Positions 40,885-49,108 of a DNA stretch of 64,000 bases are shown here, piece by piece (position 1 is the stretch's first letter; every line of letters begins with the position of its first letter). This DNA comes from CADCVT01 sp036389485 (GTDB taxonomy: Bacteria; Actinomycetota; Thermoleophilia; Solirubrobacterales; Solirubrobacteraceae). The stretch lies in NCBI GenBank assembly GCA_036389485.1, contig DASVPR010000045.1:1-64000 (forward strand). The letters are read 5' to 3'. Both the position numbers and the translations under genes were made by a program. The notes beneath the pieces are model-generated. The model was not told the DNA's origin. It did no database searches and saw only the letters and a list, made by a program, of their open reading frames with translations.

Positions 40885-41759
40885 GGGCCGTCGATCGCGC
40901 CGACCTGCAGCGCCGTGAGGTCGGCGGAGCGGATGTCGCCGCCGATGCTGCCGGTCAGCGCGCACTGGAGCTTCACGGTGGCGGGCGTGGTCAGCGTGAA
41001 CGCGCCCTGCAGCGCGAGCGGCAGGCGATCGCCCTGGGTCGGGGGCACGTGGAGGACAGGCGTCTGGTTGACGAGCTGGAGGCCGGCCATGATCTGGCAC
41101 GTCGCGTCGCGCTGCTGGCTGTCGTCGTTCTCGATCGCGCCGGTCGCGGTCGCGAACCACTTCCCGGCCGGGAGGTCGATGCTCACGATGTCGTCGAAGC
41201 TGTTGTCGATCGAGACGAACTCGGGGCCGCGGCGCCAGAAGACGTCGCTCGGCCCGCGCTCGCCGCGCTCACCCTTGTCGCCCTTCGGGCCCGTCGCGCC
41301 CGGATCGCCCTTGTCGCCCTTCGGGCCAAGGGCGCCGGGGTCGCCCTTCGGGCCCTGCTCGCCCCTATCGCCCTTCGGGCCCTTCTCGCCCTGGACGCCG
41401 GGCGTGCCAGGGTCGCCCTTCGCCCCCTGCTCCCCCTTCGCGCCGGGGTCGCCGGCGAGCCCGCGCTCGCCCTGCAAGCCGCGCTCGCCCTGAGGCCCGC
41501 GCTCGCCGCCGGGACCCTGCGGCCCGGCGGCGCCCGGCGCCCCGACCGCACCCCGGAGGCCGGCACCGCCGGCACGGATCGCGCGGAGGTCGCGCTTGCG
41601 GATGTCGCGCGCGCGGATCGAGCCGTTCTTGATGTCGCGGGTCGTCAGCGACTCGTCGCGGACGTCCCTTCCGGAGATCTTCACCGCCGCGTACGAGGAG
41701 CCGCCGAGGGCGGCGAACACCGCGACGGTGGACATGACGTTCGAGTAGGAGAGGCGCAT
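40881..41759 (-). CDS. Secreted collagen-like protein
   Basis: A 292-residue exported protein. A signal-like N-terminus (SYSNVMSTVAVFAALGGSSYA) is followed by a conserved VKISGRDVRDESLTTRDIKN segment with repeated DI/DL hinge units. Then come 34 uninterrupted Gly-X-Y triplets (residues 70-171; many GDP, GPK, GDK and GER), which should form a collagen-like triple helix. A globular beta-rich C-terminal domain (about 172-292) with two cysteines probably drives trimerisation. Surface display or adhesion is the likely role. It is convergent with the E2 gene and overlaps its stop. Confidence 0.88.
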   Translation of the reverse strand: MRLSYSNVMSTVAVFAALGGSSYAAVKISGRDVRDESLTTRDIKNGSIRARDIRKRDLRAIRAGGAGLRGAVGAPGAAGPQGPGGERGPQGERGLQGERGLAGDPGAKGEQGAKGDPGTPGVQGEKGPKGDRGEQGPKGDPGALGPKGDKGDPGATGPKGDKGERGERGPSDVFWRRGPEFVSIDNSFDDIVSIDLPAGKWFATATGAIENDDSQQRDATCQIMAGLQLVNQTPVLHVPPTQGDRLPLALQGAFTLTTPATVKLQCALTGSIGGDIRSADLTALQVGAIDGP

Positions 41760-41783
41760 GCCGCGATGCTGCGGCGCGCGCGT

Positions 41784-42173
41784 TCAGCGCCCGTCTGCGC
41801 GGCGTTCCGTCGCCGTCTTCATGCGGCTCGTCTTCCCCCACGCGGCGAGGATCGCGCCGCTCGCGGCCGCGTCGATCAGGTACGACCAGCGGCCGCGGCG
41901 CTTCACCGCCACGAGGACGTCGGAGGCCGCGAGGAGGCCGGCGGCGCCCGCACCGAGGAGCTCGATCTCGGGTGTGACGCGGTCGCGGGCGGCGGCGGCT
42001 GACAGCGTTCCCGCGATCGGGAGGATGAGGAGGGAGACCGTCTCGACGAGCCACCAGTCGTCCTTCGGCCCCGTGACGGCCTCGAAGGTGCGGCGGCTGA
42101 GCAGCGGCCAGAGGGCCGTGACGCCGTAGTAGGCGCCTTGGAGGCGGGCGACGTCCCGGCGGGCGAGGCTCAT
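41784..42173 (-). CDS. Small membrane protein of unknown function
   Basis: A 129-residue protein with about three or four helices: LQGAYYGVTALWPLLSRRTF, WWLVETVSLLILPIAGTL, IELLGAGAAGLLAASDVLVA and SYLIDAAASGAILAAWG. The VTGPKDDWWLVE loop after the first helix seems conserved in character. A basic tail ends the protein. It is divergent from lipB, with 20 bases between the start codons. Confidence 0.72.
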   Translation of the reverse strand: MSLARRDVARLQGAYYGVTALWPLLSRRTFEAVTGPKDDWWLVETVSLLILPIAGTLSAAAARDRVTPEIELLGAGAAGLLAASDVLVAVKRRGRWSYLIDAAASGAILAAWGKTSRMKTATERRADGR

Positions 42174-42193
42174 GAGCGCCGTAGACTCGCAGC

Positions 42194-42901
42194 GTGCGCG
42201 GCGACGTGTGGACCTGCCACCTCGGGCGGATCGAGTACCGCGAGGCGCTGGAGCTGCAGCGGCGGCTCCGGAGCGCCCGGCACGCCGGCGCGATCCCCGA
42301 CGTCCTGCTGCTGCTCGAGCACCCGCCGGTCTACACGCGCGGCCGCCGGACCGAGCCGGGCGAGCTGCCGATGGGCGAGGCCTGGTACCTCGCCCAGGGG
42401 ATCGACGTCGTCGACGTCGACCGCGGCGGCAAGGTCACCTACCACGGCCCCGGGCAGCTGGTCGGCTATCCGATCATGGCCGTCGACGACGTCATCGCGT
42501 ACGTCCGGACGATGGAGTCGGCGATGATCGCCGCGCTGGCCGACGAGGGCATCGCGGCGCGGTCGCGCGCGGACGAGGGCCGCGACTTCACGGGCGTCTG
42601 GGTCGAGGACCGCAAGATCGGATCGATCGGCGTCCACGTGCAGAAGGGCGTCACGACCCACGGGTTCGCGATCAACGTGCAGAACGACCTGCAGCCGTTC
42701 GAGTGGGTCGTCCCGTGCGGGCTCGGGGGCGTCCGGATGACGTCGGTGATGAAAGAGAAGCGCGTCGGCGGCGACCCGATCACGTGCTTCCGCAGGCGGA
42801 TGGCGTGGCGGTTCGCCGAGGCCTTCGGCCGGCGGCAGAGGCTCATCACCCCTCGGCGCCTGGCCGCCGCCCTCCCCGTGGAGACAGCCGCGCCGGCGTA
42901 G
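42194..42901 (+). CDS. lipB: Octanoyltransferase LipB
   Basis: A 235-residue enzyme that moves octanoyl groups from acyl carrier protein to lipoyl domains, the first step of lipoate synthesis. The signature RGGKVTYHGPGQLVGYPI, IGSIGVHV with THGFAINV, and PCGL with the catalytic Cys are all visible. The GTG start is 12 bases after TAGACT (42182-42187) and lacks a ribosome-binding site, so a leaderless transcript is plausible. LipA is encoded 5.2 kb downstream, and the target E2 proteins are upstream. Confidence 0.94.
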   Translation: MRGDVWTCHLGRIEYREALELQRRLRSARHAGAIPDVLLLLEHPPVYTRGRRTEPGELPMGEAWYLAQGIDVVDVDRGGKVTYHGPGQLVGYPIMAVDDVIAYVRTMESAMIAALADEGIAARSRADEGRDFTGVWVEDRKIGSIGVHVQKGVTTHGFAINVQNDLQPFEWVVPCGLGGVRMTSVMKEKRVGGDPITCFRRRMAWRFAEAFGRRQRLITPRRLAAALPVETAAPA

Positions 42902-42902
42902 C

Positions 42903-44441
42903 ATGCGGCGCGCCGCAGTCCTCGTCGTCGCATTCCTCGCCGCCGCGCCCGCGACGGCGGAGGGACGGGAGAGGGGCGCCGCGGAGGCCCGCCCTCGGGC
43001 GACTGAGCCGCGCGCGGCCGCAGCGGAGCGCCGCGCCGACCTCCGGCCCTCCGCGCCTCGCCTCGTCGGGCCGCGGAGTGGGCCCACCCTCGTCGTCGTC
43101 GACGTCGTGCGGAACGTGGGGCGGCGGAGGTCACGGACGGCGAGGGCGACGTTCCGGCTCGCGCGCGGGGCGGCGGAGCTCGTCGTCGGGCGGCGGCTCG
43201 TCCCGGCCCTTCGGCCGCTGGGCGTCTCGCGGCGGACGGTGACGCTGCGGCTGCCCGCGGGCGTCGCGCCCGGCACGTGGCGGTTGCTGGCGTGCGTGGC
43301 GGGGCGGTGTCGCGCGGCGGTGCTGCGCGTGCGGATCCCGTTCCCGCGGGTGCTCGCCCCGCCGCCTCCTCCCCCGCCGCCGCCGCCTCCCGAGCCGGCG
43401 CCGCGCGTCGCGGAGGAGCCGCCGCCGGCGCCGGAGCCCGAACCGGAGCCGTCGACCGATCGCGCGGGGATCGAGGACTGCGGCGTCATCGTCGCCGCGG
43501 ACGACGATCCCGCGGAGGCGTTCACCGCGATGTTCGCCCAGACGACGAAGGGGTGGACGGGCGGGGACGCGACGTTCTCGGTCGAGCTGCCGGACGGGCG
43601 CACCGCGTGGGTGTTCGGCGACACCTTCCTCGGCGGGCTGACGGAGGGCGGCGGCCGCGACCGGCTGTACCCGGACGTCCGCAACTCCATCGTCGTGCAG
43701 GACGACGAGTGCCTCACCACCCATTTCCGCGGCACCGCCGACGTGCCGTTCTCGTTCGAGCCGGAGCCGGCCGAGGACCGCTGGTACTGGCCGAACCAGC
43801 CGGTCGTGCACGGCGACGAGCTCCGCGTCTTCCTGACCCGCATGCGCGACCCCCTGACCGCCGAGGGCAGCGCGCTCGCGACGTACGACCTCGGCCTCGA
43901 CCGCCTCGCGGTCGACGAGACGATCGAGACGCTGCCGTCGCAATGGTGGGGCGCGGCCGTCGTCGACGAGGACCCCTACACGTACGTGTACGGCATCCGC
44001 CACGGGCCGCCTCGCGACCTGCTCCTCGCGCGCACGCCGTTCCAGGACCTCGACGGCGCGTGGGAGTACCGGACCGCCGCGGGCTGGAGCGACGACGTCG
44101 CCGACGCCGAGCCCGTGCTCGCCGCCGCCGACGACCTCGCGACGCAGGTCAGCGTCCTGCGCGACGGCGACGACTGGCTGCTCATCCACCAGGACGCCGC
44201 GGGCGATGACCTGCTGCTGCGCCGCGCGCCCGAGCCCTACGGGCCGTGGAGCGACCCGGAGACGCTCGTGGCGCTCCCGCCGGTCCCCGGCGCGCAGACG
44301 TACAACGCGCTCGTGCACGAGGCGCTGACGAGCCCGGACGGGCTGCTCGTCTCGTACAACGTCATCCCCGACGAGGCGGAGGCGGGGAAGCAGGACGCGT
44401 CGCTCTACCGGCCGCGCTTCGTGCGCGTGGCGCTGCCGTAG
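42903..44441 (+). CDS. Secreted protein with CARDB-like domain and DUF4185-like beta-propeller
   Basis: A 512-residue exported protein. After a signal peptide (RRAAVLVVAFLAAAPATA) comes an arginine-rich, CARDB-like Ig module (about 50-140), a proline run and proline/glutamate linker (about 150-185), then a large domain from about 195. That domain contains WVFGDTFLGGL, NSIVVQDD and YWPNQPVVHGDELRVFLTR, typical of DUF4185/GH43-like five-bladed propellers. It probably binds or cleaves polysaccharide outside the cell. The ATG starts one base after the lipB stop. Its 3' end overlaps the convergent hydrolase gene by 37 bases. Confidence 0.83.
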   Translation: MRRAAVLVVAFLAAAPATAEGRERGAAEARPRATEPRAAAAERRADLRPSAPRLVGPRSGPTLVVVDVVRNVGRRRSRTARATFRLARGAAELVVGRRLVPALRPLGVSRRTVTLRLPAGVAPGTWRLLACVAGRCRAAVLRVRIPFPRVLAPPPPPPPPPPPEPAPRVAEEPPPAPEPEPEPSTDRAGIEDCGVIVAADDDPAEAFTAMFAQTTKGWTGGDATFSVELPDGRTAWVFGDTFLGGLTEGGGRDRLYPDVRNSIVVQDDECLTTHFRGTADVPFSFEPEPAEDRWYWPNQPVVHGDELRVFLTRMRDPLTAEGSALATYDLGLDRLAVDETIETLPSQWWGAAVVDEDPYTYVYGIRHGPPRDLLLARTPFQDLDGAWEYRTAAGWSDDVADAEPVLAAADDLATQVSVLRDGDDWLLIHQDAAGDDLLLRRAPEPYGPWSDPETLVALPPVPGAQTYNALVHEALTSPDGLLVSYNVIPDEAEAGKQDASLYRPRFVRVALP

Positions 44442-45808
44442 CGCCCGACGGTCAATGCCGTCAGCTGCGGCTCGACCGCGACGCGACCACCCGGCACCGG
44501 CCGGACCAGAGCAGCGACCCGCGCCGCCGGGCGCATCCGGCGCAGCCACCGCACGCCGCGCGCGGTCAGCCGGAAGCGGCGCGTCCGCGTCGCGCCGGCG
44601 GGGACGAGGACGCGCCGGCGCGCGATGGCGACGCCGCGGCTGGTGGAGGCGCGGAGGGGTGCGGTGGAGGGCGCGCCGGGGTGCGGCAGGCCGCGAAGCT
44701 CGACGATCGCGGGGCAGCTCGCGGCGCCGAAGCACGACAGCCGCAGGACGAGCGAGCGGCCTCGGCGGAGGCGCTCGCGCGCGACGCGCAGGCGCGGGCG
44801 GGCGTGCTCCTCGGCGGCCGGAGGCGTGTCCCCGCCGGGTGGCGCGGGGTCACCGAGCTGCGCGGGCGGATCGACGGGCAGGGCCTCGAGCACCGGCTCC
44901 TCCGGCACGCCGAGCCGCTCGAGCACGACGCCGAGCCCCGGCCGCGCCGATCCGTCCGGGCGGGTGAGGCCGGAGTCGAACGTGTCGTCGGGCCCGCCGG
45001 CGACCCAGTTGTAGACGTAGACGCGTGCGATTCGGTCCGACCGCGCGGCGGCGAGATCGAGGGTCATCGAGAGGACGTCGGCCGCCCGCTGCTCGTCGTA
45101 GCCGATCGCGACGCTCGCGTCGCTGCGCAGCAGCCTGACGATCCCGCCGGTCTCGGTCAGCCACACCGGTCCGCGGACCATCCGGAGGAACGCCTGCGTC
45201 GACGCGTCGCTGAACGCGTTCACGCCGCGGTAGTTGTGCAGACCCCACACCGCGGGCGACGTGTCGAGCTCCCGCGAGAACTCGCCGACCCAGGACGCGA
45301 CGTCGTCCGCGTCCAGGACATCCCCGGCGACGACCGTGCACTCGGGGCACCCGGCGCGCAGCACGTTGAAGTAGCCGGCGACCAGCGCCGGCTTGTCGAC
45401 CGTCGGCTCGTCTGGATGGTTGGGCTCGTTCCACGGGACGTAGTTCCGCACCCAGGAGAACCGCTCGCGAAAGGCCGCCGTCGCGCTTGCGTACGCCGCG
45501 ATCGTCGGCGGGACGCACGCCCGCCCCGGGCACGGGTCGTCGCGCCGGCGCCCGAACGTCACGAGCGGCTCGATCCCGCGCGCCCGCGCGACGTCCAGCC
45601 ACTCGACGACCCACGCCGGCGGGGTCGCCCCGCTGTCCCACGGCACGACGACGCGCGCGATCCGGGAGCCCGTCCGCGCATAGGCCTCGCTGCCCAGCAC
45701 CGCCGGGCTCTGGTCGCTGATGCCGACCAGCGGAGCGGCGGCCGCGGGTGCCGCGACCGCCGCTGCCGCGACGAGCATCGCCGCGAGGGCTCTAGCCCCT
45801 GCGACCAC
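44405..45808 (-). CDS. Secreted clan-A glycoside hydrolase with basic C-terminal domain
   Basis: A 467-residue exported enzyme. The signal region is MLVAAAAVAAPAAAAP. The TIM-barrel core (30-320) has the clan-A acid/base WNEPN (Glu128) and the nucleophile strand WLTETGG (Glu219), as in cellulase/xylanase-like families. A Pro-rich linker then leads to an arginine-rich beta domain (about 345-467) ending RTKRGR. GTG 45808 is used; ATG ten codons later is an alternative. It begins 17 bases inside the preceding gene, so it belongs to the same operon. Substrate unknown. Confidence 0.82.
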   Translation of the reverse strand: MVAGARALAAMLVAAAAVAAPAAAAPLVGISDQSPAVLGSEAYARTGSRIARVVVPWDSGATPPAWVVEWLDVARARGIEPLVTFGRRRDDPCPGRACVPPTIAAYASATAAFRERFSWVRNYVPWNEPNHPDEPTVDKPALVAGYFNVLRAGCPECTVVAGDVLDADDVASWVGEFSRELDTSPAVWGLHNYRGVNAFSDASTQAFLRMVRGPVWLTETGGIVRLLRSDASVAIGYDEQRAADVLSMTLDLAAARSDRIARVYVYNWVAGGPDDTFDSGLTRPDGSARPGLGVVLERLGVPEEPVLEALPVDPPAQLGDPAPPGGDTPPAAEEHARPRLRVARERLRRGRSLVLRLSCFGAASCPAIVELRGLPHPGAPSTAPLRASTSRGVAIARRRVLVPAGATRTRRFRLTARGVRWLRRMRPAARVAALVRPVPGGRVAVEPQLTALTVGRYGSATRTKRGR

Positions 45809-47555
45809 CGCGCCGCGCCCGGCGGTTCACCCGTGCCAGGCACTTCCTGCGCTTGCCCGCCGACGACAGCCGTTGGCACGCCGCGCGCCGGCGCGCCTTC
45901 GCCCGGCAGGCCGCGCGCTTGGAGCGCGACAGCTTCCCGCACCGCCGCAGCGCCGCGGCGAGCCGCCGGTTCGCCTGGCAGCGCCGCAGCCGCGCGCCGC
46001 GCAGCCCCGCGCACGGCTTCGGCTTCGGCGTGACCACCGGCGGCCCCGGCCGCGGTGGCGTGATCCCCGGCGGCTCGACGGGCGGCACGACGATCGGCGG
46101 GCCGGTGTCGATCGGCCCAGGCGGCTCGGCGTCGCCGCCTCCGCCACCACCGCCCCCGCCGCCGGTGCGCGCCATCGCGACGTGCAGGCCGAAGACGGGC
46201 GGCGGGATGTCGACCGCGCGGCTCGTCACCGCGTTGTAGCCGTCCTTCGTGACCAGCACGCGGTAGCGGCCCGCGGCGACGTCCCACTGGAAGACGCCGT
46301 TCGGGTTCGTGATCTGCGGGTTGAGCTTGGGCATGATCCCCGGGTCGCCCGAGAGGACGTTGACGAACGCGCCGTCGACCTCCCGCTGCAGCCGCACGAC
46401 CGCGCCGGCCAGCGCGGCCTGCTCGCGCGCCGCCGCCTCGCTCGCGCCCGCCGCCCGCAGCTCGTCGAACTCCTCCTTGTCGTAGACGATCCCCTGCGGG
46501 TCGATCAGCGTCAGCCCGCCGATCGGCACGACGTAGCGCTGCGACTCCCCGCCCTCGGTCAGCGTGTAGGCGACGAACAGCTGGCCGGTCTGGATGCAGT
46601 CGATGGTCGCCGTGAAGACGTCGTCCGCGGGCGCCGGGTCGGTCATCGCCCACGTCCCGCGCCCGAACGCGGTCTCGAGCTGCAGCTCGACGTCGGAGAG
46701 CGTGCCGGCGCCGGCCTCGATGGGCACCGCGAGCGGCAGCGGGATGCACTCCCCGGGCGGGGCCGAGAGCCACCAGAGCCCGGTCGCGGGATCGATCTGC
46801 TCGTTGGCGACGACGGGGTCGCCGTCCAGCGTCTCGAGCGGGCCGTGCTGGGGCGTCCCCACCGGCGACGCCGGCAGCTCGGTCCCCGCGTCGACGTACG
46901 CCCAGAAGCCGTAGCTGCTGTCGCGCGTGCCGCCGGCCTGGATGCGCAGCGTGACCTGCTCGCCCTCGTACCCGGTCAGGTCGATGCTCGCGGGCCGCCA
47001 GCCCGTCGTCTTGAGCGACACGCCCTGCCCGAACGAGCCGAAGCGCTGCTCGGTCAACAGGTCCCCGTCCGCGTCGGTCAGCGTCACGCGGAAGATCAGC
47101 TCGTCGAAGCCCGTGTAGTCCCAGGTGAAGACGTTGTACGCGAGCTCCAGCAGCTGCTGGCCCTCGGCGACGGTGAAGGTCTGCTCGAGCCGGTACGACT
47201 CGGTCTTCTGCGGCTGGTAGCTGCTTGTGAACGGCCCGCCGAGCCGCACCATCTTCGATCCCTCGGCGGGCTCGACGTCGGTGTCCCGCGAGCCGTAGCC
47301 GTCGGTGGTGGTGAAGCTGTCGTGCTCGAGCACGCAGACGCCGTCCGGGACGCGGCAGTCGACCGGCTGCGGCGGGCCCGGCGGCTGGTAGCCGTAGCCG
47401 TTGCCGTAGCCGCCGCCGACCCGGCTCGCGGTCCACCCGGCGAGGCCGTCCTCGAAGCCCGCGTTCTGCAGTGCGGCGCTCGCCGGCGCGGCGAGGCCGA
47501 GCACGACGAGCGCGGCGAGCAGAAGCCCGCGGCGGAATGAGACGAGGTGCGGCAC
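45792..47555 (-). CDS. Secreted protein with periodic Cys/Arg C-terminal tail
   Basis: A 587-residue exported protein. The signal peptide is LLLAALVVLGLAAPASA. A carbohydrate-binding-like jelly roll (about 30-230, NAGFEDGLAGWTASRVGG and YGFWAYVDAG) is followed by a beta-rich middle domain and a carboxypeptidase-regulatory-like domain (about 385-490, WDVAAGRYRVLVTKDGYN). A polyglycine run and a proline-rich spacer follow. The last 75 residues carry six cysteines spaced 9-12 residues apart in an Arg/Ala/Lys-rich helical background. A wall-bound or metal-binding tail is possible. Start GTG 47555; a GGAGGGG lies upstream at an unusually long distance. Confidence 0.78.
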   Translation of the reverse strand: MPHLVSFRRGLLLAALVVLGLAAPASAALQNAGFEDGLAGWTASRVGGGYGNGYGYQPPGPPQPVDCRVPDGVCVLEHDSFTTTDGYGSRDTDVEPAEGSKMVRLGGPFTSSYQPQKTESYRLEQTFTVAEGQQLLELAYNVFTWDYTGFDELIFRVTLTDADGDLLTEQRFGSFGQGVSLKTTGWRPASIDLTGYEGEQVTLRIQAGGTRDSSYGFWAYVDAGTELPASPVGTPQHGPLETLDGDPVVANEQIDPATGLWWLSAPPGECIPLPLAVPIEAGAGTLSDVELQLETAFGRGTWAMTDPAPADDVFTATIDCIQTGQLFVAYTLTEGGESQRYVVPIGGLTLIDPQGIVYDKEEFDELRAAGASEAAAREQAALAGAVVRLQREVDGAFVNVLSGDPGIMPKLNPQITNPNGVFQWDVAAGRYRVLVTKDGYNAVTSRAVDIPPPVFGLHVAMARTGGGGGGGGGGDAEPPGPIDTGPPIVVPPVEPPGITPPRPGPPVVTPKPKPCAGLRGARLRRCQANRRLAAALRRCGKLSRSKRAACRAKARRRAACQRLSSAGKRRKCLARVNRRARRGGRRG

Positions 47556-47647
47556 CGGGAACGGCTCCCCTCCGGTCGGGAAAACGGTGTAGTGACCCTA
47601 GGCCCCGGCCGAGCAATGCACACTCGTACGTTCGTCCAGAGCCTCGC

Positions 47648-48097
47648 TTAGCGGTGAGGCTCCACGGCCCGGGCGAAGTGGTACGAGGTGATCCGCAGCC
47701 GGTGGCGGAAGTAGAAGCGGTGGGCGTCCTCGCGCTCCGGCCCGACGCCGGAGTCGAGGTGGAACTGGTCGCACGCCAGCCGCGCGGCCTCCTCGTCGAG
47801 CCAGGCGAACAGGGCGTCGGCGTGCCCGCGCCGGCGCGCCTCCGGCAGCGTCACGAAGTCGTCGACGTAGAACGCCCGGCCCCACGCGATCGTCTCCGTC
47901 ACGCGGAACCCCGCGGCCGCCACCGCCTCGTCCGCCCCCGCCTCGAACGACGCCGCCAGCCGGTAGCCGCCGGGCCGCAGCACGTCGTCGACGCGCGCGA
48001 CGAGGGTCGCGGCGTCGCGGTACTGCGGGCGCAGCTCGAGCAGCGCGCGGGCGGCGCGCCGCGTCTCGCCGGCGGGGAGCTCGCGGACCTCGGGCAT
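47648..48097 (-). CDS. GNAT-family N-acetyltransferase
   Basis: A 149-residue acetyltransferase of the GNAT fold. The acetyl-CoA-binding region is FVTLPEARRRGHADALFAWL, matching the R/Q-x-x-G-x-G/A loop, and the last strand includes AHRFYFRHRLRITSYHF. Its substrate is unknown. It is divergent from lipA with a 24-base spacer. Confidence 0.85.
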   Translation of the reverse strand: MPEVRELPAGETRRAARALLELRPQYRDAATLVARVDDVLRPGGYRLAASFEAGADEAVAAAGFRVTETIAWGRAFYVDDFVTLPEARRRGHADALFAWLDEEAARLACDQFHLDSGVGPEREDAHRFYFRHRLRITSYHFARAVEPHR

Positions 48098-48121
48098 CGA
48101 CGCCGTATCCTCCCAGGCCGA

Positions 48122-49108
48122 GTGAGCGACGCACCGCCCCGGAAGCACCAGACCCGCTCCCGCGCGAACCCCGGGGGCATGGACGTGCTCAAGGTGCTGG
48201 GGGCCGACGTCCGCCCGCTGCGCGAGCGCAAGCCGCCGTGGTTCAAGGTCCCGGCGCCGGGTGGGAAGCGCTACCTGGAGCTGAGCGCGCGGATCAAGGA
48301 GGACAACCTCCACACGGTCTGCCAGGAGGCGGCGTGCCCGAACATCGGCGAGTGCTGGGAGCGCGGCACGGCCACGTTCATGATCCTCGGCGACACCTGC
48401 ACCCGCCGGTGTGGGTTCTGCAACGTCAAGACCGGCAAGCCGACGTGGAACGACCCGCTCGAGCCCGCGCGCGTCGCCCGGCAGGTCGCTCGGATGGGCC
48501 TGCGCCACGCCGTGATCACGAGCGTCGACCGCGACGACCTGCCCGACAAGGGCGCCTCGGCCTTCGTCGGCGTGATCCGCCAGATCCGCCGGCAGGCCCC
48601 GCAGTGCAAGGTCGAGGTGCTGACGCCGGACTTCCAGGGCCACGAGATGCCGCTCGCGAAGGTGATCGCGGAGCGGCCCGACGTCTTCAACCACAACGTC
48701 GAGGTCGTCCCGCGGCTGTACTCGATCGCGCGCCGCGGGTCCCGGTGGCACCGCTCGCTGCGCGTGCTGCGCAACGCCAAGGAGATGGGCGGCGACGAGG
48801 TCGTGACGAAGTCGGGCCTGATGGTCGGGCTCGGCGAGTCGTTCGACGAGATGGTCGACGCGCTCGGCGAGCTGCGCGAGCACGACGTCCAGGTGCTCAC
48901 CGTCGGCCAGTACCTGCGACCGAGCGAGCGGCACCTGCCGATCGTCCGCTACTGGCACCCGGACGAGTTCAAGGCGCTCGAGGAGGAGGCGTACCGCCTC
49001 GGCTTCGAGCACGCGGCCTGCGGCCCGCTCGTGCGGTCGAGCTACCACGCCGACCAGCACGTGCCGCAGGAGCGCCCGGGCGTCGGGCCGCTGGCGGCGA
49101 CGCCCTAG
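48122..49108 (+). CDS. lipA: Lipoyl synthase
   Basis: A 328-residue radical-SAM enzyme that inserts two sulfurs into octanoylated lipoyl domains. The auxiliary Fe-S motif CQEAACPNIGEC and the radical-SAM motif CTRRCGFC are intact; the C-terminal RSSYHADQ motif with the serine ligand is also present. TATCCT (48106-48111) lies 16 bases before the GTG, and no strong ribosome-binding site is seen. Together with lipB it supports the two dehydrogenase complexes encoded upstream. The 3' end overlaps the convergent FG-GAP gene. Confidence 0.96.
   Translation: MSDAPPRKHQTRSRANPGGMDVLKVLGADVRPLRERKPPWFKVPAPGGKRYLELSARIKEDNLHTVCQEAACPNIGECWERGTATFMILGDTCTRRCGFCNVKTGKPTWNDPLEPARVARQVARMGLRHAVITSVDRDDLPDKGASAFVGVIRQIRRQAPQCKVEVLTPDFQGHEMPLAKVIAERPDVFNHNVEVVPRLYSIARRGSRWHRSLRVLRNAKEMGGDEVVTKSGLMVGLGESFDEMVDALGELREHDVQVLTVGQYLRPSERHLPIVRYWHPDEFKALEEEAYRLGFEHAACGPLVRSSYHADQHVPQERPGVGPLAATP

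Noticed and set aside
43360..43400. The CCGCCG-rich run in the DUF4185-like gene as a microsatellite
   Set aside because: It encodes a proline linker in frame, which is common in secreted proteins of this lineage, and has no regular DNA repeat unit beyond the codon level.
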